A DNA stretch of 64,000 nucleotides from Clostridiales bacterium (lineage in GTDB: Bacteria > Bacillota > Clostridia > Lachnospirales > Lachnospiraceae). The stretch is taken from contig JAJQIK010000018.1 of NCBI GenBank assembly GCA_021199255.1, positions 62,001-126,000 on the forward strand. The letters run 5' to 3'. Within the stretch, counting starts at the first letter, position 1. Each line of letters opens with the position of its first letter. The notes beneath the pieces are model-generated. The model was not told the DNA's origin and did not search any database. It was given only the letters and a program-made list of their open reading frames with translations. The position numbers were made by a program, and so were the translations under genes. Below, piece by piece: positions 54,467 to 62,552 of the stretch.

Positions 54467-54594
54467 GTCAATCCTCGTTTCTGAGCGATTTATCGAGAAG
54501 CGGCGAAGAAATCCGCAAAAGCAGCTTCTCTTCTGCCATCAGAGACTATCTGCTTTCGCTCAAAAACAAATAGCCGTGCCCTATCTTTTATCGA
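54467..54594 (-). promoter_or_regulatory. Structured leader between stp and prkC
   Basis: 128 bases with nested pairings: GAGCGA (54483-54488) with TCGCTC (54556-54561), and inside it GAGAAGC (54495-54501) with GCTTCTC (54524-54530). AAAGC/GCTTT stretches offer alternative pairing. No U-run and no open frame are seen, so it is not a simple terminator. Confidence 0.45.
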
Positions 54595-55329
54595 TTAATC
54601 TTCCACAGGCTCAATAACAATCACCGAGATATTATCCTTGCCGCCGTTTTGGTTTGCCCTTCTGATCAATTCTTCCGCCCTGTCCTTAAGGCTCCCGCCG
54701 TCCGTCAATATCCGGCGGATCGTCTCGTCCTCTATCATATTCGTCAAACCGTCGGAGCAAAGCAGCACAAGATCCCCCGTCTGTAGTTCCAGATTAAAAA
54801 AGTCCGCCTCCACGTACTCTCTTGCACCGATGGCGCGGGTAATAATATTCTTATCCGGGTGATTTCTCGCAGACTCTTTGTCAATGCCGCCCATACGCAC
54901 CATTTCTTCTACCAGAGAATGATCCTGCGTAATCTGCTCTATCTTCTTCTGATTCACCACATAAAGCCTGCTGTCGCCCACATTGGCGACCTCCAGATAT
55001 TTTCCGATACAGGTGGCGATAACCATCGTGGTTCCCATACCGTTCAGCGCCGGGTCTGTCCGGGCTTTTTCCCGAATCAAGGCGTTGGCTCTCTCAATCG
55101 CCCTGCCGACAATCTTAACGGGACTTTTTTCAAAGGAAGCGCCGATTTCCTCCACTACAGTCTCCACCGCATAGCGGGAGGCATAATCCCCCGCGTTGTG
55201 TCCGCCCATACCGTCCGCCACAATAAATACATTGGGCAGATTCCCCACAGGAGTCTCCGAGCAATAAATAAAGTCCTGATTCAGTTGTCTTTTTTGTCCG
55301 ATATCCGTTATCGCATAGGACTTAAGCAC
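54595..55329 (-). CDS. stp: PP2C-type Ser/Thr protein phosphatase
   Basis: 244 residues. PP2C metal motifs are all present: RQLNQD (first Asp), VADGMGGHNAGDYAS, GMGTTMV, VGDSRLYV, LCSDGLTNMI, and the C-terminal GGKDNISVIVI. It reverses PrkC phosphorylation. Start is GTG at 55327-55329 with GGGAGGA upstream. Promoter at 55401-55429. The kinase follows in the same transcript. Confidence 0.95.
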   Translation of the reverse strand: MLKSYAITDIGQKRQLNQDFIYCSETPVGNLPNVFIVADGMGGHNAGDYASRYAVETVVEEIGASFEKSPVKIVGRAIERANALIREKARTDPALNGMGTTMVIATCIGKYLEVANVGDSRLYVVNQKKIEQITQDHSLVEEMVRMGGIDKESARNHPDKNIITRAIGAREYVEADFFNLELQTGDLVLLCSDGLTNMIEDETIRRILTDGGSLKDRAEELIRRANQNGGKDNISVIVIEPVED

Positions 55330-55400
55330 TGTAAGTTCCTCCCGCGTTTTCTTTTCCTTCTGGTATTGATTATTTTCTAGTATTTACCACATCAGTTTCA

Positions 55401-55429
55401 ATCATAACACAGCGAAATGCCAAATTCAA
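55401..55429 (-). promoter_or_regulatory. Promoter of stp-prkC-rsgA
   Basis: On the minus strand TTGAAT (55424-55429) and TATGAT (55401-55406) are spaced by 17 bases, with a TGTG just before the -10. The -35 overlaps the rlmN stop codon. Confidence 0.7.
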
Positions 55430-56523
55430 GATTGGAGATATCTCCTGCGCAGTTGGCCGCAGGCGCCGTCTATGTCCCTTCCCATTTCCCGCCTGACGGT
55501 AGCGTTAATCCCCCGCTGCTGTAATTTCCTTTGAAAAGCTTCCACCTCGCGGCGTCCCGACTGGACAAAGCTCCGCTCTTTGATAGGATTTACCGGAATG
55601 AGATTCACATGGCAGTTCAGGGAACCAATCAACGCGGCCAGTTCTTCCGCGTCTTTTCCGGAATCATTGACGCCGCGTACCAGACTGTATTCAAAGGTAA
55701 TCCGTCTGCCGGTCTGTTCAAAATAATAAGCGCAGGCTTCTATCAGTTCCTCTAAAGAATAACGGTTGGCAACAGGCATCAGCTCCTTGCGCTTCTCATC
55801 TGTAGCGGCGTGCAGGGACAATGCCAGCGTAATCTGTAGTTTCTGCCGTGCCAGCTCGCGCATGCGGGGCACAATACCGCAGGTAGACACGGTGATACTG
55901 CGCTGGCTGATATGCAGTCCGTTTTCATCTGTGAGAAGGGTGATAAACTGCAGCAGATTCTCATAATTATCCATGGGCTCTCCGGTTCCCATGACCACCA
56001 CATTGGATACTCTTTCCCCGGTTTCTAAGGTAATGGCATAGATCTGGTCAAGCATCTCCGAGGGCAGCAGATTACGTTCCAGCCCGTCCAGCGTAGAGGC
56101 ACAGAACCGGCAGCCCATACGGCACCCTACCTGAGAAGAGATACAGACAGAATTGCCATGTTTATATTTCATCCAGACGCTCTCCACCAGATTGCCGTCC
56201 GCCAGCTCAAACAAATATTTCTTTGTACCGTCTATCTGGGACTCCTGCATCTGCAGCATATGAAGCGACGTATAGGTATAACGTTCCTGACACTTGGCCT
56301 TCAGGCTGGCGGGAATATTCGTCATATCCTCATAGTTTCTGGCTAATTTCTGATGCATCCACCCATACATCTGTTTCCCGCGAAAAGGCTTCTCACCCAT
56401 ATGAATCATTGCTTCCTGTAGTTGTGCAAGCGTCAGGGATTTTAAATCTGTATGATATGTAGCTTTCCGGGCTTCCTTTGCCCCCGCTTCCGTTTGTTTA
56501 AGAGACGTTTCCTGAGATTTCAT
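55426..56523 (-). CDS. rlmN: Dual-specificity 23S rRNA/tRNA adenine-C2 methyltransferase RlmN
   Basis: 365 residues. Radical SAM cluster motif GCRMGCRFCAS (CxxxCxxC), GMGEPMDN-like MGTGEPMDNYENLL, and NLIPVNPIKERSF. The catalytic Cys lies in the C-terminal DIDGACGQL. It methylates A2503 of 23S rRNA and A37 of some tRNAs. The N-terminal 25 residues are a hydrophilic extension beyond the usual LTLAQLQEAM start, so a later start is possible. It sits 37 bases after rsmB. Confidence 0.95.
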   Translation of the reverse strand: MKSQETSLKQTEAGAKEARKATYHTDLKSLTLAQLQEAMIHMGEKPFRGKQMYGWMHQKLARNYEDMTNIPASLKAKCQERYTYTSLHMLQMQESQIDGTKKYLFELADGNLVESVWMKYKHGNSVCISSQVGCRMGCRFCASTLDGLERNLLPSEMLDQIYAITLETGERVSNVVVMGTGEPMDNYENLLQFITLLTDENGLHISQRSITVSTCGIVPRMRELARQKLQITLALSLHAATDEKRKELMPVANRYSLEELIEACAYYFEQTGRRITFEYSLVRGVNDSGKDAEELAALIGSLNCHVNLIPVNPIKERSFVQSGRREVEAFQRKLQQRGINATVRREMGRDIDGACGQLRRRYLQS

Positions 56524-56559
56524 TTCGTTTCATTCCATTCCCTTCTCTTCCGCGCCTTG

Positions 56560-57903
56560 TTAGCGCTTTCTGAGTTTCGCCAGAAAAAAGCCGTCCGTTT
56601 CATGGACGCCGGGAAGTAACTGAAGCCAGCCCTTATCTGCTTCCTTTTTCAGCCTGTCGGGCATACTCCCCGCCATACTCTCCATCTCACAGCCAAACTC
56701 TCTGCAAATCCAGTCCGCCATCTCCTCATTTTCCGCAGGATTCATGGTACAGGTGCTATACATCATAACCCCTCCCGGCTTTACATAAGAAACCACATTC
56801 CGTATAATCGACCTCTGCAGCTCCAGGATTTCGCGCAGGGAATCCTCTGTAACCCGATATTTGATATCCTGCTTTCTGCCGATCACGCCCAGCCCCGAAC
56901 AGGGCACGTCGGCGATCAGCACATCCGCCTTCCCCATCAGGGTTTCATCCGGCACCCGGGCGTCCTGTACCCGCACGGAAAGATTAGCAACTCCCAGCCG
57001 CTCCCTGTTTTCCTCTATTCTGGCCGTCTTATATTCTGTCACGTCGCAGGCGATCACCTGCCCTGTACCGCGAAGCTTCTCCGCGGCATGCAGAGCCTTG
57101 CCGCCGGGGGCGGCGCAAACATCAATCACAGTATCACCCGGCCGGATTCCCGCCGCTTCCACTACCAGCATGGAGCTCACATCCTGCACCGCGAATTTGC
57201 CGGTTCCATATCCGTCCAGACTGCGGATACCGTCTGTTTTCTGTACAGTGACCGCATAGGGCAGGTAGGAGTGCCGCGCCGTTTCCACGCCCTTTTGCTT
57301 CCATAATGCAAGCAGCTCCTCCTGCTCCTGACAGCTCATCCTTTCATCTAGCCGGATACTGACCGGTTGTCTTTGCAGATATGCCTGCAAAATTTTCTCA
57401 CAGGCTTCTTCGCCATAGGCGGCGGTATAATGATCCACCAGCCACACCGGCATGGAATAATAGACGGACAGATACTCCCTTCGCGCGCTGCGCCTGTCCG
57501 GATATTGTATCTGAGCCTTTGTCCTCGCCACACTGCGAAGTACGCCGTTGACATATCCCTGCAGGGAGCCAAACCTTCTCTTCTTCGCCAATTTCACCGC
57601 TTCGTTACAGGCCGCTCCATCGGGCACATGTTCCATAAACAGAATTTGATAGACGCTCATCCGCAGCAATTCCCGGATCAGCGGCTTCATCTTAGCCACC
57701 GGCACTGTGGAATACTGATTCAGTACATAGTCGATCTGAATCCTGCGCTCAAGCGTCCCCTCGCTGAGCCTCTTAATAAAAGCTTTCTCCCGGCCATTCA
57801 GATAATCATATTTCTCCAACACAGAGGCGATTAAAATATTGCTGTATTCATTTCCTTTAGACAGTTCCAGTAAAATATCCAGAACGATTTCCCTGCTGTT
57901 CAT
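56560..57903 (-). CDS. rsmB: 16S rRNA (cytosine967-C5)-methyltransferase RsmB
   Basis: 447 residues. The N-terminal NusB-like helical domain (about 1-140) precedes an m5C methyltransferase with VIDVCAAPGGKALHAA (SAM), DVPCSGLGVIGRKQDIKYR (motif IV, Cys) and MYSTCTMNPAENEE (motif VI, catalytic Cys). The ATG at 57901-57903 has GAGG six bases upstream. It lies between the YugP-like peptidase and rlmN in an rRNA/translation gene run. Confidence 0.95.
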   Translation of the reverse strand: MNSREIVLDILLELSKGNEYSNILIASVLEKYDYLNGREKAFIKRLSEGTLERRIQIDYVLNQYSTVPVAKMKPLIRELLRMSVYQILFMEHVPDGAACNEAVKLAKKRRFGSLQGYVNGVLRSVARTKAQIQYPDRRSARREYLSVYYSMPVWLVDHYTAAYGEEACEKILQAYLQRQPVSIRLDERMSCQEQEELLALWKQKGVETARHSYLPYAVTVQKTDGIRSLDGYGTGKFAVQDVSSMLVVEAAGIRPGDTVIDVCAAPGGKALHAAEKLRGTGQVIACDVTEYKTARIEENRERLGVANLSVRVQDARVPDETLMGKADVLIADVPCSGLGVIGRKQDIKYRVTEDSLREILELQRSIIRNVVSYVKPGGVMMYSTCTMNPAENEEMADWICREFGCEMESMAGSMPDRLKKEADKGWLQLLPGVHETDGFFLAKLRKR

Positions 57904-57939
57904 GGGCATCCTCATTTCTCAGTAATCGACCGCCAAGGT

Positions 57940-58650
57940 CTAATCCCTGTCTCTTTTGCCAAACAAAAGAACAAGCCGCAAAAGCTGTAAAACAGCGGAA
58001 GCCGCAGCCGCCACATAGGTCAGCGCCGCAGCCCTTAACACTCTGCGGCAGCCGCTTACCTCGTCCCGCTCCATCATGCCGTAATTGCCCAGCATGGCCA
58101 GCGCCCGGCTTGAGGCGTTAAATTCCACGGGAAGCGTTATGATCTGGAACAAAACCGCCAGGGCAAAGACCCAGATACCAATCTGAATCAGCGTCTGGTT
58201 CATACCAAGCAGGGCGCCCAGTATGATAAGGGGGATTCCCGCCCTGGAACCAATATTAGCCGCCGGAACCAGAGCTGACCGCAGCTTCAGCGGAGCGTAT
58301 CCCTTATCATGCTGTACCGCGTGCCCACATTCATGAGCCGCCACACCAATGGCGGCGATGGAATAAGAACCGTATACCGCATCCGAAAGACGGAGCACCT
58401 TATTGGAAGGGTCGTAATGATCGGTCAGTTGTCCTCCCACACGTTCAATCCGCACATCATAAATCCCCGATAAATTCAGAATCTTCTGTGCCGCCTGCGC
58501 CCCTGTCATGCCGCTTCTGCTTCTTACCTTAGCGTACTTGCCGTAAGTGGAACTTACCCTTGCCTGAGCGATCAAACATAACACCGCGCCGATTAACACC
58601 AGCCAGTAAGTAGGATCAAAATAAAAGCCATAGTATCCGTAATATCCCAT
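57940..58650 (-). CDS. YugP-like membrane zinc metallopeptidase
   Basis: 236 residues. The Gly/Tyr-rich N-terminus (MGYYGYYGFYFDPTYW) leads into a membrane helix. The zinc site AAHECGHAVQH (HExxH) lies at about residues 108-118, with three more hydrophobic segments after it. The family (DUF2227/YugP) is widely found between fmt and rsmB in Clostridia. Its substrate is unknown; quality control of membrane proteins is a guess. The ATG at 58648-58650 has AAGGA eight bases upstream. Confidence 0.9.
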   Translation of the reverse strand: MGYYGYYGFYFDPTYWLVLIGAVLCLIAQARVSSTYGKYAKVRSRSGMTGAQAAQKILNLSGIYDVRIERVGGQLTDHYDPSNKVLRLSDAVYGSYSIAAIGVAAHECGHAVQHDKGYAPLKLRSALVPAANIGSRAGIPLIILGALLGMNQTLIQIGIWVFALAVLFQIITLPVEFNASSRALAMLGNYGMMERDEVSGCRRVLRAAALTYVAAAASAVLQLLRLVLLFGKRDRD

Positions 58651-58698
58651 GATTATCATCCTTTCTTTCTATAACAGAGCAGTTGGTATACAGAGCGC

Positions 58699-59649
58699 TC
58701 AGTCCCCTAACCGCTCTCCCGCTTTCATCCGGCAGCCTAACAGGAAATCTCTGATTGCCATCCGCTTTTTTCCTTCTAATTGTACCGACAGGATTTTCAG
58801 TATGCCCTCCCCGGTCTGTACATAGACTGCGTCCTTTTCCACACCGGCCACGGTTCCCGGTTCCGGATTGGCGATCTGGATACAGGCCGCCTCTTCCCCC
58901 ACTGCCTCTTCCTCCCATATTTTCAGCGTCTTATTATGATAAACCGTAAAGGCTCCCGGCCAGGAAATCAGCCCCCGAATGAGGCAATCCAGTTCCCGGG
59001 CGCTCCTGTTCCAGTCGATTCTGCCCATGGATTTTTGCAACATTCCGGCATAACTGGATTCTTCATCCTTCTGCTTGACAGGCGCAATTTGCCCCGCCTC
59101 AATCCTTGGCAGCGCCTCCACGATCAGCCCGGCTCCCGCTTCCGCCAGTTTATCATGCAGGCTGTCGCCGGTGTCCCTGGGATCGATTGCCACCTCCCTC
59201 TGAAAAAGGATATCCCCGGTATCCAATCCCTTGTCCATCTGCATAATCGTCACACCAGTCTTGCTCTCTCCGTCCATAATCGCCTGCTGAATAGGTCCCG
59301 CCCCTCTGTATTTAGGAAGCAGAGAGGCATGGATATTCACACAGCCATACTTGGGGATACGCAGGATTTCCTCGGAAAGAATCTGGCCAAAAGCGGCTAC
59401 CACAAAAATTTCCGCTCCATACCCCCGCAATACTTCGACCGCCTCCGCTTCTTTCACCCTGACAGGCTGGAATACCGGAAGGTTATGAGCCGCCGCGCAT
59501 ACCTTAACCGGGGTCATCTGCATTTCCTTGCCCCGCCCCCTGGGCTTATCGGGCTGCGTCACCACCGCCACCACCTGATGACCGGCTTCTATAATCGCCT
59601 GCAGCGCCCCTACTGCAAACTCAGGCGTTCCCATAAATACAATTTTCAT
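58699..59649 (-). CDS. fmt: Methionyl-tRNA formyltransferase
   Basis: 316 residues. N-terminal FMGTPEFAVGALQAI, the catalytic NIHASLLPKYRGAGPIQQAI (Asn and His) and MDKGLDTGDIL, with an OB-fold C-domain. It formylates Met-tRNA for initiation. GGAGGAG lies just before the ATG. It is paired with def (32-base gap), the enzyme that later removes the formyl group. Confidence 0.97.
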   Translation of the reverse strand: MKIVFMGTPEFAVGALQAIIEAGHQVVAVVTQPDKPRGRGKEMQMTPVKVCAAAHNLPVFQPVRVKEAEAVEVLRGYGAEIFVVAAFGQILSEEILRIPKYGCVNIHASLLPKYRGAGPIQQAIMDGESKTGVTIMQMDKGLDTGDILFQREVAIDPRDTGDSLHDKLAEAGAGLIVEALPRIEAGQIAPVKQKDEESSYAGMLQKSMGRIDWNRSARELDCLIRGLISWPGAFTVYHNKTLKIWEEEAVGEEAACIQIANPEPGTVAGVEKDAVYVQTGEGILKILSVQLEGKKRMAIRDFLLGCRMKAGERLGD

Positions 59650-59680
59650 ATGCTCCTCCCTTCCCCGGCGCGTCCAGCCG

Positions 59681-60166
59681 TTAATCCTCCGCCTGCTCCT
59701 CTACGTCCTCCGTATTCATCAGCGGGCCGCTCACCTTCTCCACATAGAGATGCCCGTCCAGATGATCCAACTCATGGCAGATCGCTCTGGCCAGCAGTTC
59801 GGTTCCCTCGATCTCAAAGGATTCCATATTTTCATTCCAGGCTACCGCCTTCACATAATTGGGTCTTGTCACATATCCGGTTTTGCCCGGCACACTTAAG
59901 CAGCCCTCATAGCCCTCCTGTTCCCCGCTGGTCTCGATAATTCTGGGATTGATCAGAAGCAGGGGATCCTCTCCCGTCACATCGATGACTACGATTCTTT
60001 TCAGGATACCGACCTGGGGCGCTGCCAGACCTACGCCGTTTGCCTCATACAAGGTCTCAAACATATCGTCGATCAGCTCCCGGATCCTGGGCGTTACCTC
60101 CGTCACTTCCTTGCATTGCTTATTTAAAACCGGATCTCCCATCTCTCTGATTTTTCTGATTGCCAT
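59681..60166 (-). CDS. def: Peptide deformylase
   Basis: 161 residues. The three motifs are GVGLAAPQVG, EGCLSVPG (metal Cys) and CHELDHLDG (HExxH). It removes the N-formyl group from nascent proteins using Fe(II). It lies between priA (50-base gap) and fmt. The C-terminus carries a short acidic tail (NTEDVEEQAED) beyond the fold. Type 1-like with a KTGYVTRP loop. Confidence 0.96.
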   Translation of the reverse strand: MAIRKIREMGDPVLNKQCKEVTEVTPRIRELIDDMFETLYEANGVGLAAPQVGILKRIVVIDVTGEDPLLLINPRIIETSGEQEGYEGCLSVPGKTGYVTRPNYVKAVAWNENMESFEIEGTELLARAICHELDHLDGHLYVEKVSGPLMNTEDVEEQAED

Positions 60167-60215
60167 TTGTTGTCCTCTCTTCCTGTTCTTTTCATTGAGT
60201 CATTGTGATGTTCTG

Positions 60216-62498
60216 TTAATATGTATTCATCGGATCAAAATCATACTGCACCGTCTGATTCTTTCCTTCCTGTTCCCTGCAAAATTGCTCCAGTTGATCC
60301 TTCACCTCCACCAGCGCCTGATAATCCTTATGTCTTACATAAAATACATGCCGGTACAGATCGTTGATTTTCCCAATCGTGGCTTCCGCAGGCCCGATCA
60401 CATGAAGCCCGTCCTCACAGGCTGCCTGCGTCGGCCGCAGGGTATTGCCGCCGGAGCGCAGGGCGTCCGCCTTCTCCTTGACCAGATCAGTCATTTTCCG
60501 GCATAATTCCTCTCCCTGCTCCTGTCTGCCCGATGTGATCAATACCGCTAACAAATGTGCCGCCGGCGGGTACTGCATCAAATCGCGGTAGGCCATTTCT
60601 TCCTCGTAAAAGCCTTCATAATCCTGCCGCGCCGCATATACGATACTATAATGCTCCGGCTGATAGGTCTGAATCACTACCTCGCCCGGTATTCTGCCCC
60701 TTCCGGCGCGTCCCGCCGCCTGCGTCAGCAGTTGGAAGGTTCTCTCGCCCGCCCGGTAATCATTCTGGTTCAGGGAAAGATCCGCCGCCAGAACCCCCAC
60801 CAGCGTTACATTGGGAAAGTCATGTCCTTTTACAATCATCTGGGTTCCCACCAGAATATCCGCTTTCCTGTCCGCAAAGGCCGACAGAATCTTCTCATAG
60901 CTCTCCTTTGTGCGGGTGGTATCCGCGTCCATGCGCAGCACCCTGGCCTCCGGGAATTGCCTGTGAACCGCCTCTTCTATCTGTTCGGTTCCCGCCTTAA
61001 AGCCCATCAGATAGTTGGAACCGCAGACAGGACATTTCCTTTTCTTCGGTTCCTCATATCCGCAATAATGACATACTAACATACCATTACGGTGTTCAGA
61101 AAGGGAAACGTCGCAGTGAGGACATTTCATCACATGCCCGCAGGCTCTGCAGGAAACAAACCCCGCGTATCCTCTGCGGTTGAGAAAAAGAATGATCTGC
61201 TCCTGCCGCTCCAGCCTCTGCCGCATCAGCTCCTGAAGCTTACGGCTGAACACAGAACGGTTGCCCTGTTTTAATTCTTCCCGCAAATCTATGGTATATA
61301 CCTCCGGCAGCCTGCCAGCGCCCTGTCGTTCCATCATCTGATAGAGCTTATATTCTCCCTGCCTGGCTCTGGAATAAGCTTCCAGAGAGGGAGTCGCCGA
61401 CCCCAGCACTACGCTGGCGCCATGCATAGATGCGATCTGAACCGCCGTCTCCCTTGCATGATATTTCGGCATGGATTCGCTTTTATAACTGCTCTCATGC
61501 TCCTCGTCCACAATAATCACGCCCAAATCAGGAAAGGGCGTAAACAAAGCCGATCTGGGGCCAATGATGACGTCGATCAGTCCCTGCCTGGCCCGTTCAG
61601 TCTGATCATATTTTTCTCCCATGGAAAGGGTCGAGTTCATCACCGATACCCGGTCGCCGAATCTCTTGTAAAAACGCAACAGCGTCTGATAGGTAAGGGC
61701 GATCTCCGGAATCAGCACGATGGCCTGTTTCCCCATAGAAACCATTTGCTCTATAATCCCTATATAAACCTCTGTCTTACCGCTTCCGGTAACGCCATGC
61801 ACCAGATAGGTGCGGGGGACGCCCGCCCGGTAATCCTGCATCACATCTTCTATAATATGCCGCTGGGTTTCTGTCAGGGGAACCCGCTTATCCGCAGTCT
61901 CCACAGGTCTGACCGGGTTGCGGTAATAGGGCTCCGACTCTATTTTCAAATATCCCTGCTTCTCCATGGACTGCAAGGCTGCCGCCGTCACATTCAGCTT
62001 CTGTCTGATCAGGTCATAGGGCAGAATCTCTTCCTGCGCAAGCGCCTGCAGCACTCGGACCCTGGCCGACTGGCGCCTGCTTTCACACTGCCGGATCACC
62101 TCCGGCAGTTGTTCCCGGCCAAGCTTCAGGGTAACCTTCTTTTTCTCCAGCCGCTTCAGCTTCTGTTTGACAGGGAGAACGGTTTTCAGCGCCGTAATCA
62201 TCGTGGAACCGTACTGTCTCTTCAGCCAGTAAGCAATTTGAATCTGGCTGCTTTCCACGGAAATCCCCTTTTCATCTACCGACGTGATTGTCTTCAGCTT
62301 TTCCGCCGGATAATCTGTCTCATCAGCAAGCTCCACCACGTACCCCGTCTTATCCTGGTTCCCTTTCCCGAAGGGAACATGAACCCGCACGCCGGGATAG
62401 ACGGCTCCGGCCAGTTCCTGCGGAATCTTATAGCAAAAAGGTCTGTCTACCTTTTCATGGGAAATCTCAATAATGACATCCGCATACCGTCCCGCCAT
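60216..62498 (-). CDS. priA: Primosomal replication protein N' (PriA helicase)
   Basis: 760 residues. The N-terminal DNA-binding domain (DVIIEISHEKVDRPFCYKIP) precedes helicase motifs I GVTGSGKTEVY, II VDEEHESSYK, and III GSATPS. The zinc-binding insert contains CRACGHVMKCPHCD and CHYCGYEEPKKRKCPVCGS. Motifs V-VI are GTQMIVKGHDFPNVTLV and QAAGRAGRG. It restarts stalled replication forks. GAGGAGGAG precedes the ATG. It starts 55 bases after murE. Confidence 0.96.
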   Translation of the reverse strand: MAGRYADVIIEISHEKVDRPFCYKIPQELAGAVYPGVRVHVPFGKGNQDKTGYVVELADETDYPAEKLKTITSVDEKGISVESSQIQIAYWLKRQYGSTMITALKTVLPVKQKLKRLEKKKVTLKLGREQLPEVIRQCESRRQSARVRVLQALAQEEILPYDLIRQKLNVTAAALQSMEKQGYLKIESEPYYRNPVRPVETADKRVPLTETQRHIIEDVMQDYRAGVPRTYLVHGVTGSGKTEVYIGIIEQMVSMGKQAIVLIPEIALTYQTLLRFYKRFGDRVSVMNSTLSMGEKYDQTERARQGLIDVIIGPRSALFTPFPDLGVIIVDEEHESSYKSESMPKYHARETAVQIASMHGASVVLGSATPSLEAYSRARQGEYKLYQMMERQGAGRLPEVYTIDLREELKQGNRSVFSRKLQELMRQRLERQEQIILFLNRRGYAGFVSCRACGHVMKCPHCDVSLSEHRNGMLVCHYCGYEEPKKRKCPVCGSNYLMGFKAGTEQIEEAVHRQFPEARVLRMDADTTRTKESYEKILSAFADRKADILVGTQMIVKGHDFPNVTLVGVLAADLSLNQNDYRAGERTFQLLTQAAGRAGRGRIPGEVVIQTYQPEHYSIVYAARQDYEGFYEEEMAYRDLMQYPPAAHLLAVLITSGRQEQGEELCRKMTDLVKEKADALRSGGNTLRPTQAACEDGLHVIGPAEATIGKINDLYRHVFYVRHKDYQALVEVKDQLEQFCREQEGKNQTVQYDFDPMNTY

Positions 62499-62552
62499 GC
62501 CGTCTCCTCCTCTCTACCAAACGCTCATATCTGCTTCGCAGGCTTCCGCTCA

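Noticed and set aside
58780..59940. 386-codon open frame on the plus strand
   Set aside because: It is antisense to fmt and def. It is rich in Arg, His, Pro and Leu, as expected for a shadow of high-GC codons.
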